Assembly: GCA_036365145.1 (NCBI GenBank)
Contig: JAEOAD010000001.1
Location: 102,334,001-102,398,000, forward strand
From: Orientallactaga sibirica
Taxonomy: Eukaryota > Chordata > Mammalia > Rodentia > Dipodidae
Direction: 5' to 3'
DNA: 64,000 nt
The position numbers and the translations under genes were made by a program. The notes under the pieces are model-generated. The model worked only from the letters and a program-made list of their open reading frames with translations, was not told the origin of the DNA and ran no database searches. Positions within the stretch are counted from its first letter, which is position 1. Each line of letters opens with the position of its first letter. Below are positions 20,806 through 31,067 of this stretch, in pieces.

Positions 20806-20852
20806 TCAAATGTAGCAGGGTTTCCTGTATTTTATCTGACAACCTACCCAAA
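20806..20852. mobile_element. Second fragment of the palindromic DNA element
   Basis: TTCAAATGTAGCAGGGTTTC followed by CTGTATTTTATCTGACAACC matches the outer end of the element at 19371-19510 as I remember its consensus. Confidence 0.5.
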
Positions 20853-21245
20853 GAAGACCCCAGGAGCCAGCTGCTGGTCACAAAAAGGTGGGGTGGGGGA
20901 GGAATGGGGTGGTTCTTCCACTCCCCACTGCCCTGCTTGCTCCATCCACGGGCTGGTGAGAACCTTGTTTTTGCCCAATTCCCTGCCAAGCTGTAGCCTT
21001 CACCAGCTGTTAGGGCTAGCTTTGCAGCCAGGGTATCTTTGGAAAGGTGTCATAACCAATTAGCCTAATAAGTAGGTTGTAAGCTGTGACCGGAAGCAGG
21101 AAAGGATTCACCCTGACAGATGGGCAGGAGTGGGTCACACCTGCTGCAGACACCTGCCAACAAGCTGCTGGCTGTAGCCTGCAGAAGCACTAATAGGAGG
21201 CTTCGGCTTCACGCAAACAAGTCACACCAACATCACAGCAACCAG
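20853..21245. other. Unique sequence, no gene recognised
   Basis: No repeat or exon identified. Confidence 0.4.
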
Positions 21246-21480
21246 GTAACAGCTGCCATTTATGGAGCCTTACTGTGTGCCAAGCACTGAGCAAGCGTTA
21301 TCTCATTTAACCCTACAACAATCCCGGCTGGTAGAAGCTGTTATTATCCCCACTTAACAGGTGACAGACTGAAGTCTAAGAGGTTGAGTAACTTGGCCAA
21401 GGTCACAGAGCTGTGAAGGGATAGAGATGGAGACTCAAACGTCACCCTTCAGACTCTGGGATCTTTGCTTTTCACTGAGA
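21246..21480 (-). mobile_element. MIR ancient SINE, nearly full length
   Basis: CATTTATGGAGCCTTACTGT, GTGCCAAGCACTGAGCAAGC, TTATTATCCCCACTTAACAG and GGCCAAGGTCACAGAGCTGT are the complement of MIR from 3' end to core. This is the best-preserved MIR in the window. Confidence 0.88.
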
Positions 21481-21567
21481 ACTCCTTGATCCTTTATCTT
21501 CATCTCCAAGACACTTTACTTTAGGGAATGACACATATACAAGAGACGGAAGGCAGCAGTATATCTG

Positions 21568-21635
21568 TTAATATATATAATATATATTATATTATATATT
21601 ATTTTATATAATTTATATATTATATATATAATCAC
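21568..21635. repeat. (TA)n-rich low-complexity run
   Basis: TATATATAATATATATTATA-type sequence, self-complementary throughout. Confidence 0.92.
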
Positions 21636-21754
21636 TGTTAATCCAGCACTTTCTATGTTGGAAACATGCCCTTTCCCCTTGACCTCAGGGATAGCATGGT
21701 CTGGGTGGAGGAAGTTGTTATCAATAGGTCATTGTTAAAGAACTAGAACAAAGG

Positions 21755-21840
21755 GTTTAGGCTATAGCCAGGCTAGATCTCTTGCCAAGGCCCTGAGTTC
21801 CATCCTCCACTCTCCCAGAAAATCTTAGTGACAATAACAG
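21755..21840 (+). mobile_element. Degenerate ID-like SINE
   Basis: GGCTATAGCCAGGCTAGATC and GCCCTGAGTTCCATCCTCCA resemble an ID element with several differences. Confidence 0.45.
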
Positions 21841-21854
21841 CACGATGTTGCTGT

Positions 21855-22070
21855 TGGCTGGGGAGGTGGCTCCATGGGTAGAGTGCTTGCCATGCAAGTA
21901 TGAGGACCTTAATTCAGATCCCAGCACCCATGTGAAAAGTCAGGCATGGCCCTGGGGGGATGGATACAGGAACGTCTCTGGGGTTCACTGGTCAGCCAGT
22001 TGAGCCAAAAATGGCACCAGGTTCAGTGACAGACCCTGTTGTGAGTGAGCATGCGTGCGCACACACACCA
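21855..22070 (+). mobile_element. B4-type composite SINE
   Basis: GGCTGGGGAGGTGGCTCCAT, CATGTGAAAAGTCAGGCATG and GGTTCAGTGACAGACCCTGT show the tRNA-like head joined to a B1-like part. It ends in GTGCGCACACACACC. Confidence 0.75.
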
Positions 22071-22149
22071 TAGATACATCAAAAGCCCTGTCCAGGCTGC
22101 TTGGGCACAAGTCTTCTCTTTAGTAGGTGAGAGGTATAGGTGGTTAGTT

Positions 22150-22320
22150 TGTTTCTCTGTGCCTCTCTCTTGTTTTTGTCTACAAAATAAGAATATAGCC
22201 CATTTCACAATGTTGTAAAGATTTGATGAACTAAAGTTTGAAAAGTGCAAAGTGTCTGTCTCCTTAGTCAGCAAGTACTTAGCAAGTGAGCAATATGCCA
22301 ATCACTGGGATATTTTGGTG
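22150..22320 (+). mobile_element. MIR ancient SINE
   Basis: CTCTGTGCCTCTCTCTTG, CTACAAAATAAGAATATAGC and TGTTGTAAAGATTTGATGAA follow MIR order from core to 3' end. Confidence 0.65.
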
Positions 22321-22450
22321 AAAAAAAGTGAAAATTTTCCACCCTTGTATGATTGATACTGTAGCTTTATTAACACTGTAGCTTATGCTGATGATAGTCA
22401 TTATTTAAAAATGAACTATTATTTAAGCAATGTTAGTTGCTAGTGATTTA

Positions 22451-22654
22451 TCTTTTCTTTTATATTTTATTTATTTATTTATTCATTCATTAGAGAAACA
22501 AGAGAATGGGCATGCCAGGGTATCTAACCACCAAAAACCAACTCCAGACACATGTGTCACTTTGTGTACCTGCCTTACGTGGGTACTGAGGAATTGAACC
22601 TAGGTCCTTCTGCTTCACAGCAAGCACCTTTACCACTAAACATCTCTCCAGCCC
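22451..22654 (-). mobile_element. SINE-T with perfect target duplication
   Basis: The reversed copy is flanked by AGTTGCTAGTGATTTA at 22435-22450 and exactly again at 22655-22670, so both ends are certain. The body has drifted (ACCACCAAAAACCAACTCC). Confidence 0.97.
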
Positions 22655-22670
22655 AGTTGCTAGTGATTTA

Positions 22671-23109
22671 GAAATATAGTTCGTCAGCCTGGGAAACAGA
22701 CTGACACCCCCATCTCAAGAAAAAAAAGTATGATTGAAAAATGATCTGCCATTTGTTACTTACTGAATCTTCCTCTTGGAGTGTTTAACCTGCAGGATTG
22801 GCCTGAAGAAATTTTCTGAGATTTGATGACTTTTTTTAAATTCACAGTTTTGGGGGGTGGTGTTGGTGACAGCCTTCAAGTTGGGATACAGAATGGGGAA
22901 AAAGCCTGGAAATGGACAGAGGCAACATGGGCTGGAGTAAGGCTGGGTGACAGGATTGCAAGCCTGTCTTTTTCTGAGCCCAGCAAAAAGCCTGGCCCTG
23001 AGTAGATGCCTACACTTGATAAATGCAAACACAGATCAAACTTGCCCCTGGGGCAAAGGAGGAGACAGTCACTCTTTCTGGCCTTCCTGACCTCTCAGGG
23101 TCCCAAAGC
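22671..23109. other. Mostly unique sequence
   Basis: 22680-22728 (GTCAGCCTGGGAAACAGACTG then poly(A)) is a 7SL-like fragment. The rest shows no gene or repeat I recognise. Confidence 0.4.
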
Positions 23110-23111
23110 CC

Positions 23112-23465
23112 TTTTTTAAAAGGATAATTATTAAATTACTATATTTATTAAGGGTAAGGTAAGGGAAATGGATAGCCCACATGCTCTGAGAGCCCATGTG
23201 AAGGGCCTGGAAGAAACGTGAAAGATTTAGAGAAAGACAAGAAAGTGCAGAGAGCGCCTGCCATGTGGAGGGCAGGAGGGGGTCAAGAGGGGTCAGGGGT
23301 TCTCCTTTATCTCAGCCCACCCAAGCTGAGATGAAGGGAGACTTACCAGACCCTGGAGGTTCAGGAGTGATGAACAGGCAGCCAAGAGCCCAAAGCCTTT
23401 TAACACACTCCCAAGGAACCTTAGTATTCCTGCCCTGCTTCCAACCCTGAGACACCTCTACCTGA
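23112..23465 (-). mobile_element. Uncharacterised LTR-like repeat, copy A
   Basis: AAGGATAATTATTAAATTAC, ATGTGGAGGGCAGGAGGGGG and GCTTACCAGA-type words are shared, in order, with 40261-40743. The minus strand would carry an AATAAA-type signal (complement of ATATTTATTAAG). No family name is recognised. Confidence 0.6.
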
Positions 23466-23484
23466 TCAAGAGAGATTTTTTTTT

Positions 23485-23815
23485 TGGTGTGTTCATGTGT
23501 GTAGTATGTGTGTGGTGTGTGCACATGTGTGTGTAGATGTGTGCACCCCATGCACATGTTGTGCAGATGGAGGCCAGAGAAGAGCACTGAGAGTCCACTA
23601 TTGCTCATCTGCCTACTTCCTTAAGAAAGAATCTCTCACTGAGTCTGGAGCGGGCCAAACCCCAGGGATTCTTGTCTCTGCTCCGAAGTTACGGATGTGT
23701 ATGGTCACGCCCAGCTTTACGTGGGTGCTGGGGAACCAAACTCAGACATTCTCAGGCCCTCATGTTTATGCAGGAAGCACTCTTAACTGAGCGCTGAGCC
23801 ATCTCTCCAGCCCCA
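23485..23815 (-). mobile_element. B4-type composite SINE
   Basis: Reversed: GT-rich tail at 23490-23545, B1-like middle (GAAAGAATCTCTCACTGAG), and the reversed head GAGCCATCTCTCCAGCCCC. Confidence 0.78.
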
Positions 23816-24243
23816 CGTTATCATTTGTCATGCTGCCTGCCTGCTTGCTCCAGGGAACAGGGCCGAGGACTGGAATCCCATGGGCAAGCTGGTGTGAGGG
23901 AAGAGCAGCGGGTATGAAAACAGGCACTGGGCTCTCATCGTCCCCCAGAGAAACAGTCACTGGATGAATGCAGGCAGGGTCAGGAGTCCAGCGGGGTGAC
24001 CCCCTCTATTGTCTATGTGTAAGTATGAGGGCTCTTAGCGCTGCCTTCAGAGTGTTTAGTTTTAGTCACTAAGGCCAAGAGGTCCCCTGGGGACTGTCTA
24101 TATTGGAGAAACACAGTTTAGCCTTTAGGCTAATGGAAAGGATGTTTGGGTCAGGGAGATGGAGTGAATTCTGTGACCACCCTGTGAAGGTGGTCTGTCC
24201 TGCATTTCTGGTGTCTTTGTATCTGTTTTCACTCCCTCCTGCC

Positions 24244-24249
<6 letters not shown>
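23816..24249. other. Unique stretch, no gene recognised
   Basis: No repeat or exon supported. Confidence 0.4.

Positions 24250-24293
<44 letters not shown>
24250..24293. repeat. (GT)n microsatellite
   Basis: About 22 uninterrupted GT units. Confidence 0.98.
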
Positions 24294-24297
<4 letters not shown>

Positions 24298-25005
24298 ATG
24301 AGTCTGTGTGTGGACATATATGACTATGGTTTGTGTGTTGGGGTATGTGGGGAGGACTTTGATGGAGCAATTCAGAAAATGTGGGTTGTCTGAGGGTCCT
24401 CCCAATGGACCAGGGTCCCCAGAGAGACCCTCCGTTCCGTGGACCTCCACACCCCAGAGGCTGGTGGCCAAGCTGTGCCGGCTGGTGCTGAGAAGGCTAG
24501 CTTCTTGGTACCTGAGCCTGGAGTCAGGAGAGAAAAATCCAGGACTTAGGGAGCCTTGGCAGGTTGGTGGCTGGGTCATGGGAGGCAGCCCATGACTGTC
24601 TAATTGGCCCTCTGGCACTGAGTTGGGGCACCATCATCTTGTCACTGTAGTGACTGATCCCTGCCACACCCTCTAAGCCAGCTGCAAAGGTACCACAAGG
24701 CTCTGTCAGCCCTGGGAGTCACTTGACCCACCAGCAGCCAGGCCAAAGAGTAAAACAGTTACTCTACCTGCCACCTGCTCTGGCCCCTTTTGTTAGAGTC
24801 AGCCTCAGGCTCCCCAATCCCATGGTGGGAAAAGGCTAAGAACCTGTTCCGTGACTGATAATGGGGCGGGGGGCGAGGGGAGGGCAAGGGTAGTGGATAC
24901 CTCTGAATCCAGTCAGTCAAACAGGGTCTGCAAAAGCAAACAAAACAACCCACACCACTCATTCTTCTCTGCTCCAGCTTTCTCTGCTCCACCCCTCCCC
25001 GTCAT
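24294..25005. other. SINE-free stretch, no gene recognised
   Basis: About 0.7 kb without a recognised young repeat. Open frames of 77-129 codons overlap the GT run or each other on opposite strands. Confidence 0.4.
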
Positions 25006-25007
25006 TT

Positions 25008-25165
25008 CCTGCTGGAAAAACTCTGGCGCAATGCTGTCAAGTGGAACTTTCTATGATGGTGGAGACCTTGTCTGCCTGTGCTGTCGGTGTGATGGCCAGC
25101 AGCCACGTGCAGTTACTGAGCACTTCCAATGGGCCTAGGGTGACTTCAGCGCTAGTTTCACTGTG
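25008..25165. mobile_element. Ancient DNA-transposon fossil, unnamed
   Basis: AAGTGGAACTTTCTATGATG, the AGCAGCCACGTGCAGTTACT segment and GAGCACTTCCAATGGGCCTA match a common mammalian non-autonomous DNA element (probably hAT class) from memory. Strand not assigned. Confidence 0.55.
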
Positions 25166-25527
25166 AACACCGTGACTCGATAGACGGTGCCATCATCGAG
25201 AGGACCTTACGTGACAGTCTCCCAGTAGCAAAGCTTCTCTGAATCTCTGGTGCTCACTGGAGCTTTCTGGGGCAGGCGGCTAACCCAAGGCTTCCCAGAT
25301 AGCAGGAGGTGTGTCTTGTGATTCTAAGACTAGGGCTTGCCCTCTCTCCTTCAGCGCAGCAACTTGTGAGTGTTTAGTCAAAAACCATTCTCTGATACCT
25401 GACCTGTGAGTTGCTTGCTCTATAGGCAAGAAAGAGGCAATATGGTAGTGTAAAGGGGCATATATATGCCAGGCAGTATGTTGGGCTGTTTGCAAATGGG
25501 ACCTCACTCAGCTTCCCGGAGTTGCAT
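25166..25527. other. Unique sequence, no gene recognised
   Basis: No gene or repeat recognised. A short perfect inverted pair CACCGT/ACGGTG occurs near 25168-25189. Confidence 0.4.
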
Positions 25528-25640
25528 GGGTATATGTTTCTCTTGTTTTCTGATACAAGGTCTTGGTATGTATAGGAGGGCTTTGAACTCAATATATAGT
25601 CCAATCTGTCCTTAAACCTGAAATCATCCTGTCCCAGCAT
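25528..25640 (-). mobile_element. Old B1-like SINE
   Basis: Reversed: TTTTCTGATACAAGGTCTTG to ATCATCCTGTCCCAGCAT. Strongly diverged. Confidence 0.55.
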
Positions 25641-25642
25641 AT

Positions 25643-25703
25643 AATTTTTATTTTATTTTTATTTATTTAATTGAGGGGGGGAGAGAAAAAGAGATGATAG
25701 AAA

Positions 25704-25756
<53 letters not shown>

Positions 25757-25910
25757 AGAGTGGAGGAGCAAAAAATAGGCACTCCGGGGCCTCTAGCTGC
25801 TGCAAATGAACTCCAGTCACATGCACCACCTTGTTCATCTGGCTTACATGGGTCCTGGGGAATGGAACTTGAGTACTTTGTCTTAACTACTAAGCCATCT
25901 CTCCGGCCCA
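25643..25910 (-). mobile_element. SINE-T containing a (GATA)n array
   Basis: The reversed SINE-T body (25760-25910) has a tail in which the GA-rich region has expanded to about 12 GATA units (25707-25755). Confidence 0.9.
25707..25755. repeat. (GATA)n microsatellite
   Basis: Perfect GATA/AGAT repeats within the SINE-T 3' region. Confidence 0.97.
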
Positions 25911-25934
25911 TAATTCTTAATTTTTTTTAAATTT

Positions 25935-26085
25935 TTAATTTTTTTTCTGAGGTAGGGTCTCACTCTAGCCCAGGCTGACTTAGAATTCACTCTGTATTCT
26001 CAGGGTGGCCTTGAACTCACGGTGATCCTCCTACCTCTGCCTCTCCAGTGCTGGTATTAAAGGCATGTGCCACCACTCCTGGCTT
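25935..26085 (-). mobile_element. B1-like SINE
   Basis: Reversed and full-length, TTTTTTTCTGAGGTAGGG to CACCACTCCTGGCT. It lies inside MIR-like sequence resuming at 26086. Confidence 0.92.
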
Positions 26086-26205
26086 CATAATTCTCACTTT
26101 ATAGATAAGGGACTAGAGGCTCAGAGAGGTGACTTGATGTCTAAGGTCACACAGCAAACAAGAGGCAGAGCTGGGCCTTGAACCACATCCACCTGGCTTG
26201 AGATG
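26086..26205 (-). mobile_element. MIR ancient SINE
   Basis: AGGCTCAGAGAGGTGACTTG, AAGGTCACACAGCAAACAAG and GGGCCTTGAACC are the complement of the MIR core. Confidence 0.85.
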
Positions 26206-26527
26206 AAGACAGAGATGTTTGAAATAGTTGGCAGACTCAGAACTGGCCGATTATGTGCAGAAGTCTATTGAGGCCCCCATGGGGGCAGAGAGGACCCATT
26301 TTCCTCTGCTTCTGCCTCTGCTCCAGGGAGAACAGATCAGGGCCCTGGAAACAGACACATGTGGGTTCTTACCGATGACTGACAGAGAAGAATAGAGGAA
26401 CTGGGAGGGTGAGCCAGGCAGCACTGAGCACCTGCTTTCCTGACAGAGAAAAGATTCCAGTGTGTGGACCCTCTTGTGGATGCTTTCATCCATTCAGCAG
26501 CTCCAAGGCCATGTTTCCATTCCATTA
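26206..26527. other. Unique sequence, no gene recognised
   Basis: No repeat or supported exon. Confidence 0.4.
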
Positions 26528-26540
26528 AAAACACCTCCAG

Positions 26541-26726
26541 GGGCTGGAGAAATGACTTAGCAGTTAAGGTGCTTGCCTGCGAAGTCTGGGGATCTGGGAC
26601 CAATTCTCCAGTATTCATGCATCTGAAGTTTGTTTGCAGTGGCTGAAGAAGGCCCTGGCACACCCATTCTCTCTCTATCTGCCTCTTCCTCTCTCTCTCT
26701 CTCTTAAATAAATAAATAACTTTAAA
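26541..26726 (+). mobile_element. SINE-T, first of two at one target
   Basis: The 5' flank is ACACCTCCAG (26531-26540) and the 3' flank is ACACTTCCAG (26729-26738). The body lacks the GCCAGATGCACAAGG segment. Confidence 0.9.
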
Positions 26727-26737
26727 AAACACTTCCA

Positions 26738-26960
26738 GGGCTGGAGAGATGGCTTAGTGGTTAAGGCACATGCCTGTGTAGTCTAAGGACTCCAGTTCAA
26801 TTCTCCAGGTCCCACGTTAGCCAGATGCACACAGTGGCACATGCGTCTGAAGCTTGTTTTCAGTGGTCAGAGGCCCTGGCACACCCATTCTCATCTTTCT
26901 CTCTTTCTCCCTCTCTCTGTCTCTAATAAATAAATAAAAAAAACAAAAAAATTTCTTAAA
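26738..26960 (+). mobile_element. SINE-T, second of two at one target
   Basis: The flanks are ACACTTCCAG at 26729-26738 and again at 26965-26974, so two SINE-T copies entered the same sequence in the same orientation. Confidence 0.92.
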
Positions 26961-26974
26961 AACAACACTTCCAG

Positions 26975-27285
26975 ACATCGTCACATCAAGCACATATGTG
27001 TGCATGAGTCTTCCATGTGTGCAGGAGCTCATTTCTGCTCTACATGCCACCAGTGGTTCCCTAGCTCCTCTTGTCCGGGTCTCTCAAGTGGCTGCATGTG
27101 GCTAGTGGTGGACCAGCTCAAGCCTGAGCTCAGCTGGAACATATCATGGATGGACTTTTGTCCCTATCCATCAAGGCCACCCCCTCTCCATGTGCTCTCT
27201 CCAGCAAAGTAGCAGGACATCTTCCCCAGAAGCTTGGAGCTCCAAAAACACTGCAAGGCCTTAACATAATATTGTTTCTGAAACG
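26975..27285. other. Unique sequence, no gene recognised
   Basis: No repeat or exon recognised. Confidence 0.35.
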
Positions 27286-27545
27286 TTAGTCCCTACCACC
27301 TCCACCTAGATTAGTAGGAGAGCCCCATTCACTGTGTAAGAGGCTTCCTCCTTAGCTTTCAGAGCCTCCCCCCTTTCCACCAAGCTCTCTAGCCTAACTG
27401 AACTGTCAAACTAGCTCTGTGGTGCAGCCCATGCCTCTGTATCTTCACTCCCTGCCCAGAAGGTCCTTTCTGCAGCTGTCCATCTGGCCAGCTCCTTCTT
27501 GGCCCTTCCCAAGAACTACCTTTCTCCTTCTTGTTCTTTAGCTCT
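27286..27545 (+). mobile_element. LINE2-like 3' region, degenerate
   Basis: CTGTATCTTCACTCCCTGCC, CAGAAGGTCCTTTCTGCAGC and CCAGCTCCTTCTTGGCCCTT are in LINE2 3' order. Confidence 0.5.
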
Positions 27546-27689
27546 ATGCATGTGACCTTGGCCCACCTGCAGAGCAGAGGTAGACAAGAGAAGCGCAATG
27601 ACCAAACTGATAGGGTCTTTCTTCAAAGCCATTAAAAGCAGCCCTGTGGGCTGGATATATGGCAGTGACCATGGCAGAGGATCCCTGTG

Positions 27690-27855
27690 ATCAAACACAA
27701 GAGCTCTGGAGTCAGGCTCCGTGGTTCCAATTCTATCTGCAGCCTGACTTTCTGGTATCTTCATTTTCTGTTCTGAAAATACAGATAACAATGTCTACTG
27801 CTTAGGTGTGTTGGGACATTTAATGAGCAATTGACATGGACAGCACAGGGGCTTG
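27690..27855 (+). mobile_element. MIR ancient SINE
   Basis: AGCTCTGGAGTCAGGCTCCG, CTGGTATCTTCATTTTCTGT and GTTGGGACATTTAATGAGCA follow MIR from tRNA-derived head to tail. Confidence 0.82.
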
Positions 27856-27902
27856 AGGTAGAGTATTTCATAGTAATGCTCTTACTGTTATTAATATGTG
27901 CT

Positions 27903-27985
27903 TGCAGGCGAGGGGTATAGCTCAGTGGGAGCTACTTGTCTAACGTGCGAGGCCTTGGGCTCCATCTCTAGCACCCCCCCCCCAA
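27903..27985 (+). mobile_element. ID-like SINE
   Basis: GGCGAGGGGTATAGCTCAGT to GGCTCCATCTCTAGCACC, followed by a C-run instead of a poly(A) tail. It resembles a tRNA head but lacks a credible cloverleaf, so no tRNA gene is called. Confidence 0.8.
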
Positions 27986-27998
27986 AATGTGTTCTTCA

Positions 27999-28198
27999 GG
28001 GCTGGGAAGATGGTGCAGCGGATAAAAGCACTTCCTGTGCAAGCACAAGGGCCTGAGTTGAGTCTTCAAGACCCACATAAAAAGCCAGGTATGACAGAGC
28101 AGGCCTGTAACACCACTGAGGGGGTGGAGACAGGAGCATCACTGGGGCTTGCTGGTTAGCCAGGGTTTTGTGTGACATGGTCCTGTGAGGAAAAAAAG
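27999..28198 (+). mobile_element. B4-type composite SINE
   Basis: GGGCTGGGAAGATGGTGCAG head, then a B1-like GGCCTGTAACACCACTGAGG and GACATGGTCCTGTGAGG with a short A tail. Confidence 0.75.
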
Positions 28199-28426
28199 TG
28201 ATTATGGTCTTCATCAGAAGCTGTGAGGACCGTATAGGAGAATGTGAAGATTGGGCCTGTTGATGCTCTCCCATAGACGGAGAGGACGAGGGAAAGGTGT
28301 CAGGCCCTGTGCTAGCTAGCTGTATGCAATGATGCACAAGATCTTGTGGCTTCAGGGAAGAGACAGAGTATATAGAGGGTAGAAGATCAGGGGAAACTGA
28401 GCCCCACCTATCCAGCCAAAGGAGGT

Positions 28427-28791
28427 TGTTGCAATCAGCTCCATGTTGCTGGTACGAACATCCAACCAGATGCATTATGGGAGGAACGGGTTTATTTCAG
28501 GCTTGCAAATCCTGAGGAAACTCCATCAACGGTGGAAGAAGCTGCTTGTTTCCATAGATCTAAGCAGAGAGAAACAACTGCCACAAGCAAACACCAACAA
28601 AACAGTAAACATGGACCCCAAGCTCAAACTGCTCTTTCCGCACCTTTGGGCTAGAATTCAGTTCTGTATTTCCAGTGCCATCCCCCATAGTAGAAATCTG
28701 CTTGCTAGGGGGCTAAAGTTGCAAACTCAATTTCAATAAAACATCTAGTTTATGGGGCCTACTACTAGAAACTGCTTTGAACTCACCACCA
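28427..28791 (-). mobile_element. MaLR-type LTR (solo, older)
   Basis: On the plus strand it begins TGTTGCAATCAGCTCCATGTT and ends CTCACCACCA, giving TG...CA ends. CGGGTTTATTTCAGGCTTGC supplies AATAAA on the minus strand. It is related to, but diverged from, the LTRs at 43016 and 55048. No matching 5-bp flanks were found. Confidence 0.75.
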
Positions 28792-29119
28792 TCTCCTATA
28801 AGTAACCCCTCTCCCATGCTTGTCAGAAAACCTAAACTCATTGGTTTGCCAAGGTAAACTTTGATGGAATCAGCCTCTGGTTCGTCAGGGACGCCCTGCC
28901 TGAGGAAGCAAGTGCTCATTGACTTCTCTCCAGGAAAAAAAAGTTCACACAACACAGCAAGCTCCAGGTTCAGCAAGAGACTCTATCTCAAGGAACTCAG
29001 ATGGCCTCTCAGCACGTGCTTGCATATCCACCTTGGCTCCCAATTGCAGAGGCTCAGCCTAGCTGATGGAGAGTCAGATGTCCATTGTCCAGCTTACGAA
29101 GAGCACTTTTTTCTTTTCC

Positions 29120-29135
29120 GTGTGTGCGTGTGCGT

Positions 29136-29167
<32 letters not shown>

Positions 29168-29168
29168 T
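29120..29168. repeat. (GT/GCGT)n microsatellite
   Basis: GTGTGCGTGTGCGTGTGCG units then pure GT. Confidence 0.95.
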
Positions 29169-29480
29169 GTATGCACTGTGACCTTTGGCTCACCTTCCCT
29201 CCCTGTCCACCTCGGAGCTCCAGCCAGCTAATGCTCCATCAGCTCTCAGCCTTGATGTCTCCCCATCTCCCAGTGCACGTCACCAAGCAGGAAGTGGAGC
29301 CACTGGAGGGGCAGAGGAAGTAGCAAGGTCCGTCAGCAGCGAGCAAAGGCTGGCCTGGGACTCGTGCCCCGACTTCTAAGCTGGTGTTGCTTTTACCTCC
29401 TCTTGGGAGCATTAGCCAGGAGGCTCTTGGATAGAGTGAAGCCAAAAGCTTTTCCCTGGATCTTCCACTTACTCCCTCCA
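29169..29480. other. Unique sequence, no gene recognised
   Basis: No exon supported. A 197-codon minus-strand frame passes through here into 29832 (see rejected items). Confidence 0.4.
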
Positions 29481-29575
29481 TGGTGAGCTGGCTCACCTCT
29501 TGAAGCCTCGGTGTCCACATCTGAAAAGTGGGACAGCCAAGTAGGTAATGTGTGTACAGAGGCTGGCACCATAAC
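29481..29575 (+). mobile_element. MIR-like ancient SINE
   Basis: TGGCTCACCTCTTGAAGCCT with CGGTGTCCACATCTGAAAAG and a TGTACAGAGGCTGGCAC tail resemble MIR. Confidence 0.6.
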
Positions 29576-30148
29576 TGATGCCTGCCATCATGACACCATG
29601 GTGATGGTCCCCTGTCATCTCTGCCATAGCCCCCAACTGCTCCGTCTGGGGTTTTGCTCATCCTTTTGACTTCTGGGGCCAGACACAGCTTTGCTGAAAA
29701 TAGCCAAGTGGACTTTTGGACCCAGAGGATGCTGGAGACATTTGCTGTGGGCCACATGCCCCCTGACACTAAGGTCACAGGTCTTAAAACCTGAGATGAG
29801 AATGAGAAGCGGGGGAGGGTGGCAGGACCCATATGCTAGAGCCTGCCCCAGCTGTCAACAGCGGTCCTTCCCAGCCCTGAGCAGATGGAATTAGTCTTGG
29901 GGTCTGGAAGCCTGAGTGTCTGGGGTGGGAGCTGACCCCAAAGACAAGGAACTCATGTGACCCTGTCACCACCGGTTAGGGGACTCTCACACACTGCAGT
30001 TGGGCAATGAAGCACCAGGTGGCTCTGAGGGGAGTTGTTGACCAACCCTTCTGTGACATTTAGAGCTGGCAGTCCCTCCTTTTTCTGCAGGGGGTGAGGA
30101 CAATGGGCTCTGGGTACCCTCAGAGTGCCAATGTGCAGCCAAGCCTTT
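29576..30148. other. SINE-free stretch, no gene recognised
   Basis: About 0.57 kb with no recognised repeat or domain. Confidence 0.4.
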
Positions 30149-30149
30149 T

Positions 30150-30366
30150 AAAAATATGTATTTTACTTTCTTATTTATTTACTTGAGAGAGAGATAAAGA
30201 GACAGATGAAAGAGAGAACTGGTTTGTAGGACCTGTAGCCACTGCAAATGAACTCCAGATGCATGCACCACCTTGTGTATCTGGCTTATGTGGGTACTGG
30301 GGAATCGAACCTGGGTCCTTAGGTATTCCAGGCAAGCACTTTAATGGCTAAGCCATCTCTCCAGAG
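30150..30366 (-). mobile_element. SINE-T
   Basis: Reversed, from TTATTTATTTACTTGAGAG to AAGCCATCTCTCCAGAGCC. Confidence 0.92.
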
Positions 30367-30404
30367 CCCCACAGCCAAGCCTTTGATTGGCCTCCTCTCC
30401 AAAT

Positions 30405-30505
30405 TCTGTAAGAACACCTCCCCCCACCCCTGCTTTTCTCAATGAGGATACAGAGGCTCTGAGAGGTCAGGAAAGTAGCTAGGCCAAGGCAGAGACCCCT
30501 GGAAA
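30405..30505 (-). mobile_element. MIR-like fragment
   Basis: ATGAGGATACAGAGGCTCTG and GAGGTCAGGAAAGTAGCTAG resemble the complement of the MIR core. Confidence 0.5.
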
Positions 30506-30877
30506 GCGGGTTCCTTCCATTGTTATTGATCAAATGCAGACTCAAGGAGACAAAAAAGCACAAAGATATACTATCAATGCATAGAGAGCCACAGCTCTTG
30601 GAGAACCTTTTAAAGATAGGAAGTAGCTAATACATTTATAGTGCTGATCGATGCACGAAGTGTTTTCTGGGGGGCATAGAAGAAACTGCTAATAGCAGGA
30701 CTCTAAGAAGAGAGACTGCGATGGAGGGGAGCAGTGAGGGGAACACGCTTCCCTTTCTTTGTCTGAATTCTGTTCCAGATGAGGGTGAAACGTGAAAACA
30801 AATGGATATCTACTTGGTAGAAGGGTCATTTTAGTTTTCTTCTTGGTTCATTTCTAAATTAAAAAAGAAAAAAACCA
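30506..30877. other. Unique or unidentified old sequence
   Basis: No gene recognised. Confidence 0.35.
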
Positions 30878-31064
30878 GGTTTAAGAGATGGCTCAGTGTT
30901 AAAGGCACTTGCTTGCCAGGCCTGATGGCCTGAGTTTTTGATTTCCCAGTATCCACATAAAACCAGATGCAAAGTGGCTCATGCATCTGAAGTTCATTTG
31001 TAGTGGCAGGAGGTCCTGACACACCCATTCTCAATCATTCTCTCCTTTTGTCTCTCTCAAATAT
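30878..31064 (+). mobile_element. SINE-T, left arm of a tail-to-tail pair
   Basis: AGGTTTAAGAGATGGCTCAG to CTCTCAAATATATTTTTT. Its tail abuts the tail of the reversed SINE-T that follows. Confidence 0.9.
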
Positions 31065-31067
31065 ATT

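Noticed and set aside
27903..27985. tRNA-like sequence with A- and B-box-like motifs
   Set aside because: It is an ID-class SINE. The acceptor and anticodon stems do not pair into a tRNA.
27996..28475. 159-codon minus-strand open frame
   Set aside because: It runs through a B4-type SINE and into a MaLR LTR, so it is repeat-derived chance.
29239..29832. 197-codon minus-strand open frame, the longest in the window
   Set aside because: No recognisable domain. It overlaps a MIR-like fragment and composition-biased sequence, and splice structure cannot be shown. Length alone is not unusual for 64 kb in six frames.
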